Below are positions 43,341 through 50,810 of a DNA stretch of 64,000 nucleotides, in pieces (positions within the stretch are counted from its first letter, which is position 1; every line of letters starts with the position of its first letter). The DNA comes from Bacteroidetes bacterium RIFCSPLOWO2_12_FULL_35_15. GTDB lineage: Bacteria > Bacteroidota > Bacteroidia > 2-12-FULL-35-15. Position numbers and translations under genes: made by a program. The DNA lies in assembly GCA_001769385.1 (NCBI GenBank), contig MEPB01000037.1, positions 138,241 through 202,240 of the forward strand. The letters are read 5' to 3'. The notes under the pieces are model-generated. The model saw only the letters and a program-made list of their open reading frames with translations. It searched no databases and was not told the DNA's origin.

Positions 43341-45004
43341 TACGGAGAGGTGTCAGAGTGGCCGAACGTGCAAGCTTGGAAAGTTTGTGTACCGCAAGGT
43401 ACCGCGGGTTCGAATCCCGCCTTCTCCGCTGAAAGGGACTTAGGCTCAAAAAGAGAACTAAGTCCCTTTTTTATTATAGCAAAATCGCCCGTGTGTCGGG
43501 CGATTTGTGCAATTATAAAGTTGATTTCAGAGGTTCGAAATGCCCCATTTTTCTTGTCATATACCAAACCGGACGGAAAGATTAAATTTTGCAATCCTTC
43601 TTTTAATGCAATGCCTCCATCTTGCCACAGTTGGCGCAGGTTTCGGCAAAGAATTACGGCTTCATTTATCATTTCTTTTAGGTTCGAAATGGAAATCCCA
43701 CAAGTTGCCATTTCCTTCCGGATTTTATCAAATTCTTTAGTGTATTTTACCCTAAAACGATCGAAGGTTTCCTTGGGCATCTCGTCTTTTATGTAATGCT
43801 TCTCTTCAAGCGTTTCAATATCCTTGGTTAGTTCGACAATTCTCGCTTTAAGGATCACTTCCTTTTCAACCGAATCTTTATTCAGTTCATGGTAGGTGTT
43901 TTCGAGTTCAATTTTGATCGCTTCGGTCAAATCCGGCTTTACTTCATATTTCTCAAGTTCCTCTGAAAACAAACGATGCATTTCTTTTGCGCTTTTATTG
44001 CACTTACAGCCGTTTGTTCTGCATTTGTAGTAGTACAAGTTCTTCTTCTTTACGATATAGCCTGTAAAGGGCTGATTACAATCCGAGCATTTAATGAAAA
44101 CCTTAAGTGGAATATTTACATCTTCTGCTTTATGAGGTACTCCGAATTTAGTCGAAGATGAAATTACCTCATTTACTTTCATAAAGGTTTCTTTAGAGAT
44201 CATTTTTTCGTGTATCCCTTCAACTACTTTTCCATTCAGCATTCCATGTGATATTAATCCACAATAAAATGGATTAATGAAAATTTTGTGTAATTGTTGT
44301 TTGTACATTTTTACACCAATAGCCTGAAGCTTCAAAACAATTTCTTCATTCTTCATACCCATTAGTTTCCATTCCCAAGCTTTTTTGATTTTCTTGCCAT
44401 CGCCATTCACTACAATTTTACGTTCACCACTTGTTCTTACAATATCATAACCCTGTGGTGGTTTTACAACCCAAATTCCTTTTTCAAATTTGGCTTTCAT
44501 TCCTGCCATTGCAACTTGCTTGCGTTGATCATTATCCCACCGCCCGAACAAAAGTTGCATATCGTGAAATAAAACACCACTTGCATTAGAAGTATCAATT
44601 GGTTCTGTTACTGCTTTAATGTGAACCCCATGTTTCTCTCGTAACTCATCAGCGATAGAAATTGCTTTACCTCCTGTTCTACTAAAGCGAGTCATTTTAT
44701 AAACCAAGATCGTGCTAATCTTTCCTTTGCTTGTATTTACAAAACTTAACATTCGCTGAAACTCTTTCCGTGCATCAGTTTTTGCACTTTCATAAGTATC
44801 ACCAAAGGCGGAAACAATTGTAAGATTATTGCGCTTTGCATATTCTTCAATTGATTTTCGCTGGGTTTCCAAAGACTCGTTTTTATCAAACTGTCCTTTG
44901 CCGGAAACCCTTGTATACATTACCGCTAAGTTTGACGTAGACTGCTTTACTTCCTTTTTGCCAAACCGCCCAAACCGATTGTCGATTATTTGTTCTTCTG
45001 TCAT
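43238..45004 (-). CDS. Large serine recombinase (island integrase), C-terminus read through tRNA-Ser
   Basis: A 588-residue frame. The resolvase domain has the catalytic Ser34 in MYTRVSGKGQ and ILVYKMTRFSRT near 100. A recombinase domain (about 185-290), a zinc ribbon (CSDCNQPF, CRTNGCKC near 310-337) and a coiled coil (about 365-450) follow. Residues from about 526 (AEKAGFEPAVPCG) are the antisense translation of tRNA-Ser, and the last 35 or so are antisense of the GIY-YIG gene. The element-encoded protein therefore ends near residue 525, and the rest is host sequence acquired on integration. It catalyses integration and excision of the island. The start lies behind a purine-rich GGAAGGGGG. 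Confidence 0.9.
   Translation of the reverse strand: MTEEQIIDNRFGRFGKKEVKQSTSNLAVMYTRVSGKGQFDKNESLETQRKSIEEYAKRNNLTIVSAFGDTYESAKTDARKEFQRMLSFVNTSKGKISTILVYKMTRFSRTGGKAISIADELREKHGVHIKAVTEPIDTSNASGVLFHDMQLLFGRWDNDQRKQVAMAGMKAKFEKGIWVVKPPQGYDIVRTSGERKIVVNGDGKKIKKAWEWKLMGMKNEEIVLKLQAIGVKMYKQQLHKIFINPFYCGLISHGMLNGKVVEGIHEKMISKETFMKVNEVISSSTKFGVPHKAEDVNIPLKVFIKCSDCNQPFTGYIVKKKNLYYYKCRTNGCKCNKSAKEMHRLFSEELEKYEVKPDLTEAIKIELENTYHELNKDSVEKEVILKARIVELTKDIETLEEKHYIKDEMPKETFDRFRVKYTKEFDKIRKEMATCGISISNLKEMINEAVILCRNLRQLWQDGGIALKEGLQNLIFPSGLVYDKKNGAFRTSEINFIIAQIARHTGDFAIIKKGLSSLFEPKSLSAEKAGFEPAVPCGTQTFQACTFGHSDTSPYYLIWACFSQLYPFIVLKNCSLLYASDLVLNSSL
43344..43428 (+). tRNA. tRNA-Ser(GGA)
   Basis: 85 bases with acceptor GGAGAGG/CTTCTCC (one G-T pair), an anticodon stem CAAGC/GTTTG with loop TTGGAAA, a long variable arm (TACCGCAAGGTA) and a T-arm GCGGGTTCGAATCCCGC. 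The anticodon GGA reads UCC and UCU. The long variable arm is typical of serine tRNAs. CCA is not encoded. It is the integration site of the island on its 3' side and the neighbour of the GIY-YIG unit on its 5' side. Confidence 0.95.
43432..43472 (+). terminator. Terminator of tRNA-Ser
   Basis: AAAGGGACTTAG and CTAAGTCCCTTT form a perfect 12-bp stem followed by a T tract, starting four bases after the tRNA. A second hairpin, AAATCGCCC/GGGCGATTT at 43482-43506, may serve the recombinase on the other strand. Confidence 0.85.
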
Positions 45005-45034
45005 TTTGCCCCCTTCCTTTTTATTATTTATTTT

Positions 45035-45295
45035 TTATGCTTGTTTTTTGTATTCAATTTCTGAATTATTATTTTCAGCATTCAACGTAATTATTTTCGC
45101 ACAGACTGAATCATTTAATTCATCGATCTCATTTTTCTTTTTTAGTTTTGAAAGATGCTCGCATAAAAGAACAGCCAGTTTTTTAATTGATAATACAATC
45201 TTGTTTGCTTGTTCATCACTTACATTTTCATAACCTTTTATCATCCTAAGTTTTTCAACCGTTAATCCTTTATTATTTTCGCCTTCACTTTTCAT
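45035..45295 (-). CDS. Small recombinase-associated protein, unknown
   Basis: An 86-residue protein with LTVEKLRMIKGYENVSDEQANKIVLSIKKLAVLL, a helical motif that recurs in small genes just upstream of serine recombinases in Bacteroidota. It ends 30 bases before the recombinase start and is probably cotranscribed with it. It may be a recombination directionality or regulatory factor, but nothing proves this. Confidence 0.65.
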   Translation of the reverse strand: MKSEGENNKGLTVEKLRMIKGYENVSDEQANKIVLSIKKLAVLLCEHLSKLKKKNEIDELNDSVCAKIITLNAENNNSEIEYKKQA

Positions 45296-45359
45296 ACGCT
45301 TTTTTGTCTTATTACTTTTTGGTTCAACCTATTTTTAATACTTCCTGTTTTGCTTCAAT

Positions 45360-45376
45360 ATATTGATTATCAATAT
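45360..45376. promoter_or_regulatory. Perfect palindrome upstream of the recombinase operon
   Basis: ATATTGAT-T-ATCAATAT has 8-bp arms around one base, 65 bases upstream of the 86-residue gene. It is a likely operator for a dimeric regulator. Confidence 0.5.
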
Positions 45377-45462
45377 GGTAGCTAATTTACATACATCTTT
45401 TGGAATAAAGAAATACCCCTAATGCGCCCTAAATATGCCAATTTCGCGACCTCCCATTTCAC

Positions 45463-46176
45463 CTAGTTTTTGCATACCTCCGGAAACAATTTATTAAACG
45501 GTTCTTTCTTAGTACAATCCCTTATGAGATACAAAATCATAATATACCTTACTATTGCCGCTTTATTCAAGGTGAATTTTATGCCTTCTTTATCTCCTTC
45601 TAGGGCTCTTGATAAAGGAAGAAATTGATCGAACAGTTTTATAAAATCATCAATGAATGGAAAATCATTTGGAAACATTTTGATTTGCTCCGATCTCAGC
45701 ATTTCTTCTAAGGCCATACTGATAGCCTTAATAGTTTTATAATGAACTTTGCTTTTATAACTGATCTGAAATAAATTCTCGATAATACAACGAAGTCTTG
45801 GAACGAAATAAGAGAAAGCGGGAAAATTATTATTCGTAATCCGGCCTCCGTTATTTGTATTATTAGAAAAATAATTTTTGCCAATGCTTAAAGAAATGTA
45901 ACCGTGCTGAATTTTGTCTAAAATTTCAGGTGTGATGTATTGGTATTCCTCTTCTTCCTTTATTATATGTTGTATGTTTTTTTGTTCTTCAACTCTTGGT
46001 ACGATTTCGTTATTTTCAAGAATCTGACTTTTAATATTGCCATCGGGAACAAGCTTCAGTTCATTAGGCATACTAAAATTTCTATTTAGGTAAGCATATT
46101 GCTTACAGGTGGTGCTACAATACTTCTTTGTACTTCGTTTTCCTTCTATAGGTTTATGGCAATGTAAACAGTTCAT
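45463..46176 (-). CDS. Zinc-ribbon-containing island protein, unknown
   Basis: A 237-residue protein. The N-terminus CLHCHKPIEGKRSTKKYCSTTCKQ has two Cys pairs that form a small treble-clef-like zinc site. The rest is a helical region without a recognised family (FVPRLRCIIENLF near 126; FNKLFPEV at the end). It lies 12 bases downstream of the next gene in a three-gene operon at the left side of the island. It probably belongs to the element's backbone. Confidence 0.6.
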   Translation of the reverse strand: MNCLHCHKPIEGKRSTKKYCSTTCKQYAYLNRNFSMPNELKLVPDGNIKSQILENNEIVPRVEEQKNIQHIIKEEEEYQYITPEILDKIQHGYISLSIGKNYFSNNTNNGGRITNNNFPAFSYFVPRLRCIIENLFQISYKSKVHYKTIKAISMALEEMLRSEQIKMFPNDFPFIDDFIKLFDQFLPLSRALEGDKEGIKFTLNKAAIVRYIMILYLIRDCTKKEPFNKLFPEVCKN

Positions 46177-46188
46177 TTTTATTTTGTA

Positions 46189-46449
46189 TTAATTAAGTGC
46201 AATTTCATCCGGATTTTCTTCTCCATAACGTTGCTCGTTCCATTCGCTTACCGATTCATGGATGTTATGCATAGCTGATTTTTGGATTTTGTTTTCCTTA
46301 GAATAACTTAATTCCAAAACAACTTCCCCCATTACTTCATTTGTGCCAATAATCTTATTATTTAAATTTCCGATCCTTATCATTTTACATACGTCTAAAA
46401 ATATTTCAATCGGAATTTTTACGCTTTGTTTTTCTATTGGTGTCTTCAT
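46189..46449 (-). CDS. Small island protein, unknown
   Basis: An 86-residue protein starting at ATG 46449 (MKTPIEKQSVKIP). An in-frame TTG at 46479 would overlap the upstream gene by 11 bases. Mixed alpha/beta character with VMGEVVLELSYSKENK and an acidic C-terminus. No motif or membrane helix is visible. It sits between two other unknown genes of the recombinase-side operon. Confidence 0.5.
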   Translation of the reverse strand: MKTPIEKQSVKIPIEIFLDVCKMIRIGNLNNKIIGTNEVMGEVVLELSYSKENKIQKSAMHNIHESVSEWNEQRYGEENPDEIALN

Positions 46450-46468
46450 TTCACTTTTCTTTTTTAAT

Positions 46469-46879
46469 TTAACCTTCAAGTTTAAAATGCTTTTTTTTGA
46501 TTACGCTCTTATATACTTTTGTCTTTTTATCTTCTTCCATTGGTATAGTATTTTCATCTTCAAGATCTTCTTCCTCTTCATCGATTCCATTTGGCAATGA
46601 ATGCATGGTTTTTGAAGCAATGAGTTTATTTGTAAGTTGTATTTGCCGGATGAGTTTAGAAAATTGTTGATCTCGTTCACTCATTTGTCGTTTATGCTCT
46701 TCCTTCATAGCTTCTATATCCTTATTTGCTTTAAATGTTCCAATAAAAAATCCGGCTGCTAATCCGGCTACTCCAGTTGTAACCGGATTTTTAATAAAGT
46801 CCTGGATTAATTCCATCCAATCCTTTGTTTCATCCTTTTTTTGCTCGTTCTGTTGTTTATTTTCTCCGCTATTGCTCAT
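46469..46879 (-). CDS. Single-pass membrane protein of the island, unknown
   Basis: A 136-residue protein with a polar N-terminus (KQQNEQKKDETKD), one short glycine-rich hydrophobic segment (VTTGVAGLAAGFFIGTF, about 33-49) and a coiled coil (about 53-85). The tail is very acidic and then basic. The ATG at 46879 has a strong GGAGG Shine-Dalgarno site seven bases upstream, unusual for this phylum. It is the first gene of a three-gene operon. Confidence 0.6.
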   Translation of the reverse strand: MSNSGENKQQNEQKKDETKDWMELIQDFIKNPVTTGVAGLAAGFFIGTFKANKDIEAMKEEHKRQMSERDQQFSKLIRQIQLTNKLIASKTMHSLPNGIDEEEEDLEDENTIPMEEDKKTKVYKSVIKKKHFKLEG

Positions 46880-46908
46880 ATTATCCTCCTTTTTTAATCC
46901 TTTTTACT

Positions 46909-47006
46909 GTCAATTACCGTCTACTTTCTCTCTTTGTTTTGGTTTTTACCGTCAATTATTGTCTTGTTTATCGTCAATGATTTATCAGTTCCTTATCGTC
47001 ATTGAC
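46909..47006. promoter_or_regulatory. Cluster of GTCAATTnYYGTC operator-like repeats
   Basis: GTCAATTACCGTC (46909-46921) and GTCAATTATTGTC (46951-46963) are followed by GTCAAT (46973-46978) and the palindrome GTCATTGAC (46998-47006). The GTC triplets within each 13-mer are 10 bp apart, one helical turn. The first copy lies 30 bases upstream of the start codon at 46879. A matching 13-mer lies before jetA. Confidence 0.6.
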
Positions 47007-47182
47007 AGGAACAAAGTAACGATATGGGTTTTGGATTTAGCTCCTACTTGGAGCAAGGTGGGAGAGGATTTTTTGGAAATTAGATGCTGTGGAAATTGTT
47101 GGAGCATAGCTTCCAAATTTCAACAAAGAAAGAGTCAGGTAACTTAAAGTGAAAATTATCTAATAACCAAGAGTATATTGGT

Positions 47183-47207
47183 TCACTAATTTCATTGAAA
47201 TTAGTGA
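47183..47207. terminator. 25-bp perfect palindrome after the ABC-3C operon
   Basis: TCACTAATTTCA and TGAAATTAGTGA are perfect 12-bp arms around one base, 21 bases after the ATPase stop codon. No T tract follows, so it may be a terminator stem, an mRNA-stabilising hairpin or a protein-binding site. Confidence 0.5.
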
Positions 47208-47227
47208 TATTGCAGAAATATTTTTTG

Positions 47228-50185
47228 TTACTTAATGCGCTCAGCGACTACACCATTGTCTGCCGAATTTAATCGATAAATTTTCGCTTCAATTCCATCA
47301 TTTTGCAACTTTCTGTGGAAAAAATTGGCTTGAGTTGAATCATGTGTGCTCATCATAATTTGAAAATCCAAATCCACAATATAATCGCGTAATAAATCGA
47401 ATACAGCCGAAGCATGTACTAAGTCATGATGTTGAGTTGGATCATCAAGCAATAAAGCTTTCCAAGGCGTCCATTGATGTTTTTTCGCCATTGTCAACAT
47501 AAAAGTTAATTGCAAATCGGTTAATTGTGCTTCACTGGCAATTTTTGTAACATCAATTGAATCATTATGAAGTGCTGCTTTAATCTGGGCAAAAGATTTG
47601 TTTCTATATGTTCCACTATTTAGAAGATCTCCATCCGAAAATCTTGAGTCAACAACTATTCGTTTTAATAAATTTTTCCAAACCGGATTAACCGCTACAA
47701 TATGCTTGTGTATTGTATCCAACTCTTTTTTTGCATTGGTAAAAAAAGCATTAAGCGTTTTTTGTTTAGTAGTAAAATTTATGAATTCCTCATCACATAT
47801 TTTAACTATATCTTGTGCATTTTTCAAATAGGTGTCTTCAGTATGAGGAGTAATTTTGTCTTTAATTTCCTTATCTAGTTTTTGATAAGTTTCTGCACTA
47901 CGCCAACGAGACATTTCCTGATCAATCTTTTCCAATTTATTTTTTGCATCATTTAAAATGCCAGCTCCGATAGAAAGTGCTTTTTTTGCATCATCTAACT
48001 CATTTTTTAATGGATTACCAAGGAGTTTTGCATTAATCCACTTGTTTTGTATTCCATCCTGCTGACTTTTTATTTTGGCAATGATTTCAGCACTTTCAAT
48101 TGTGTTATTTTTTAATTCTTTAATTTCTTTTTCAAGAGATTCTTTTGAATTTACAAATGTTTGTAATTGACTTTTGATTTTTTCAATTGCTTCTCCAATA
48201 ATTTGAATATCTGAATGGATTTTTTCTATTGATTGATTTTCGAGTTTCGATGCTAAATCTTTAAGAGCTTGTTCTGTTTTAATAATCCTTTCGGTCAAAA
48301 TATTTATTTTATCTCCTTGAGCCGTGATTTGCCTTTCCAATTCAGATTTTTGTAATTTCGCTTCATTAATTACGTCAATAGTTGGTTCAATTTCTAAACC
48401 TGACTTTTGCAAACGCAACTCTTCAATCCTTGTTGTTAATGTTTTATTTTTACTTTCAATGAAGTTAAACGCATCGTTGGCGTTTTTACAATTTGGGAAA
48501 TTCGGGATTATTTCTTCTTCCAAAAAGTTTGTAAATTGTATTAATTGATTCTTCTGAGCTTGCAAATCATCAATCAATTTTTTTAATTCCGTGTTATTAG
48601 TTTTAAGTTTATTTTTAATTCCTTCTTCAACTTCCATTGCTAATTTTTCTTCATTTACTGCATTTGCAATAAGTGGATTAATTTTGTTTAACGCATTTGT
48701 TATTCTTCTCTTTAAATCCCCTGGTTTGTATTCAGCTTCACAAACAGGACAATCTTTAGCGTCATCGGCTATGTTAGAGGCAATAATACTTACAGCTTGT
48801 TGTATCTCTCCTGAAGCTTGTTTTAAAGCCTTAAGCACGACTTCTTTTTCGGAATGAATTGTAGCTGCTTTTCCTAGATCAATATTTATAGTGGCTATTT
48901 CAACCTCGAAAGCTGATTTTTGTTTTTCAATAAATGGAATAACTTCCTCTTGAATTTTTTTTATTTTTAAAGAATTTTCTACCCATTGCTTTTGAAAATT
49001 CTCAAGCTTTGTTACTTGTATCCTTTCGTTATCATTTTTTTTAATCTCTAAATTAATAAGATTATGAGAGTCGAAAAGTTTATTTGTTTTTTCCAACCCT
49101 TCTTCAAGAACCTTTAAATTTGGCCTATTGATCTTTTGAGCCTCTTCTAACTCTTTAATGTCAGTTGTTAACTGGGCTTTTTCTTTAAGTATCGAATCCT
49201 TTTCTGTAAAATAATTTCTAAGCTCTTTTAGCTTAAGCAAGCTGTTCTGTTGAGCTTGTAATTGAATATTGTTTTGATCAAGTTCTTTTTGATTATTGTT
49301 ATAGGAAACCTCCTTTTGCGATAATATAATACCTCTGTCATTGTTTTCGTTGGTCTTTGTTTCCAACATTTGTATATTGTTTGTATACAATTCTATAAGG
49401 CTGTCTAATTCGGAGAATTGATTTCCTTTTTGTAAATTGTCATTTATGTTTTGATTAATAACAGACTTTGTTTGCTCACAAAATGCCATTACTGAATTTA
49501 CAGTTGCTTCTACATTAGCATCTATAGTCAAGTTGGCTAAACCGCATATTGCTTTAAGCTGAGTTAGTATTTCAGGTAATGGAACAAGTTCAACATTTAG
49601 TGCAAGTTTGCTTTTTTGGTCGAGCTGTTTCTTAAATTCTTCTAAAGCTTCCTTTGATTTCGTTAATTTATCTTCTAGTCTACTCTGCTCCTTTGTAAGA
49701 GCTGTTGAAACGCTTTGTTTTTTACCTAAAATATGATTCAATTCTCTTCCAATTGACAACTTATCCAATCGTGAACCAGCGTCATTCTCTTCAGCACTAA
49801 CGAACCAATCCTTACCTCGTTGTTCCAGTAAATGTGTTAATCGCAAAAGATAAGGTACAGAGTCAATTTTATCTCCAAATAATTTGGTGCGATCTCCACT
49901 TAATTCGAGATCTTTTCCCATTTGACAATTAACCCTACAAAAAAGATCATTATCAAAGTCCAACCGAATATCTAGTTCAGTTTGCAAGTCGCGGATTAAA
50001 GCATAAGGAGGGTGACCAACCCTTTCTAACTTCCCGGTTAATGCTAATTCAATTGCTTCAAAAACCGTTGTTTTTCCAGTACCATTTGGTGCTAATAAAA
50101 TAGTAGCGCCTTTCCCAAAGTCAATATCAACATTCTCACCGAATCTTCTCGCGTTACGTATTGTTATTTTGTTTAAATGGGTCAT
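47228..50185 (-). CDS. SMC/Rad50-like ATPase of an ABC three-component system
   Basis: A 985-residue protein. Walker A is LAPNGTGKTT (about 31-40). Long coiled-coil arms flank a zinc hook CPVCEAEYKPGD near residue 477. The C-terminal head has ALLLDDPTQHHDLVHASAVF (Walker B, near 913) and a MMSTHD switch His near 945. The DDPTQHHD sequence and partner genes separate it from SbcC. It follows the middle-component gene by one base. In ABC-3C systems such ATPases are thought to sense abnormal nucleic acid and activate the linked effector; the role here is inference from gene context. Confidence 0.83.
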   Translation of the reverse strand: MTHLNKITIRNARRFGENVDIDFGKGATILLAPNGTGKTTVFEAIELALTGKLERVGHPPYALIRDLQTELDIRLDFDNDLFCRVNCQMGKDLELSGDRTKLFGDKIDSVPYLLRLTHLLEQRGKDWFVSAEENDAGSRLDKLSIGRELNHILGKKQSVSTALTKEQSRLEDKLTKSKEALEEFKKQLDQKSKLALNVELVPLPEILTQLKAICGLANLTIDANVEATVNSVMAFCEQTKSVINQNINDNLQKGNQFSELDSLIELYTNNIQMLETKTNENNDRGIILSQKEVSYNNNQKELDQNNIQLQAQQNSLLKLKELRNYFTEKDSILKEKAQLTTDIKELEEAQKINRPNLKVLEEGLEKTNKLFDSHNLINLEIKKNDNERIQVTKLENFQKQWVENSLKIKKIQEEVIPFIEKQKSAFEVEIATINIDLGKAATIHSEKEVVLKALKQASGEIQQAVSIIASNIADDAKDCPVCEAEYKPGDLKRRITNALNKINPLIANAVNEEKLAMEVEEGIKNKLKTNNTELKKLIDDLQAQKNQLIQFTNFLEEEIIPNFPNCKNANDAFNFIESKNKTLTTRIEELRLQKSGLEIEPTIDVINEAKLQKSELERQITAQGDKINILTERIIKTEQALKDLASKLENQSIEKIHSDIQIIGEAIEKIKSQLQTFVNSKESLEKEIKELKNNTIESAEIIAKIKSQQDGIQNKWINAKLLGNPLKNELDDAKKALSIGAGILNDAKNKLEKIDQEMSRWRSAETYQKLDKEIKDKITPHTEDTYLKNAQDIVKICDEEFINFTTKQKTLNAFFTNAKKELDTIHKHIVAVNPVWKNLLKRIVVDSRFSDGDLLNSGTYRNKSFAQIKAALHNDSIDVTKIASEAQLTDLQLTFMLTMAKKHQWTPWKALLLDDPTQHHDLVHASAVFDLLRDYIVDLDFQIMMSTHDSTQANFFHRKLQNDGIEAKIYRLNSADNGVVAERIK

Positions 50186-50186
50186 T

Positions 50187-50804
50187 TTAATTCTTTGTTT
50201 CTGAAGTAAGAAGTTCTACTAATTCATTACCTGAGTTGTCAGATAGTAATGCTGTACGCCATTTTTTTTGTTCTTCATCCGTAAACCAAGGATGTTTTTC
50301 TGCCGTTGCAGCCATAACTGAATTAATCGGATCAACAGCATCAGCTTCTTGTTCGGCATCTTCTAATTTGCTCAAAAAAGTTCTTTCTATTAATTCCAAT
50401 GGCGTTTTATCTGGTCTTTGGACATATTTCCTGCAATATTGTTCGGAAGATTCAATGTTATAACATTCCTCAATTGAAATATCAGCTTTATCCTTTTCAA
50501 ATACGATAAATAAATAAAGATCGGCTGTTTCTGGGTCAAGTAAGGCATCTTTTACAATGGCAGACCATTCTAAAGCGTATTGTATTTCTTCTTTATTCTG
50601 TATTTCCACAATCAGCAAAGTTTTCCAATTCGAAGTATTACCGTTTTCGTTTTGTTTAATGCGTTGGATGCGTAGAATACTCTTCTTCGCTAAATTTTTC
50701 TCATCCAGACTGCAAAATAAATTTGAAATGCCTTCTGCCGTTTCTAATTGAAACCGATCCTTTATATAATCATCTATAGACTTTTTTAATTCCTCTATTT
50801 TCAT
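50187..50804 (-). CDS. ABC three-component system middle component
   Basis: A 205-residue protein with YLFIVFEKDKADISIEEC and an IESSEQYCRKYVQRP segment followed by TPLELIERTFL, a combination seen in the middle components of ABC-3C systems. There is no catalytic motif. It lies between the effector (6-base gap) and the ATPase (1-base gap). The middle component is thought to bridge the other two proteins. The assignment rests on short motifs and gene order. Confidence 0.7.
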   Translation of the reverse strand: MKIEELKKSIDDYIKDRFQLETAEGISNLFCSLDEKNLAKKSILRIQRIKQNENGNTSNWKTLLIVEIQNKEEIQYALEWSAIVKDALLDPETADLYLFIVFEKDKADISIEECYNIESSEQYCRKYVQRPDKTPLELIERTFLSKLEDAEQEADAVDPINSVMAATAEKHPWFTDEEQKKWRTALLSDNSGNELVELLTSETKN

Positions 50805-50810
50805 AATGTA

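Larger units (their letters stand above)
46880..47227. other. Regulatory region between operons
   Basis: Near 46909-47006 it holds several GTCAAT motifs. GCTCC-TACTT-GGAGC near 47040-47054 forms a short hairpin. A 25-bp palindrome lies at 47183-47207. A plus-strand open frame across part of it has no support. Confidence 0.55.

Noticed and set aside
43482-43506. Hairpin as proof of where the recombinase gene ends
   Set aside because: It is a good stem, but the reading frame passes through it without a stop, so it cannot fix the natural C-terminus.
46872-47147. 91-codon plus-strand frame between island operons
   Set aside because: It overlaps the operator-like repeats and the opposite gene's ribosome-binding site and has no recognisable domain.
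47228-50185. A second SbcC
   Set aside because: There is no adjacent SbcD, the Walker B region reads LLLDDPTQHHD, and the neighbours fit an ABC three-component system.
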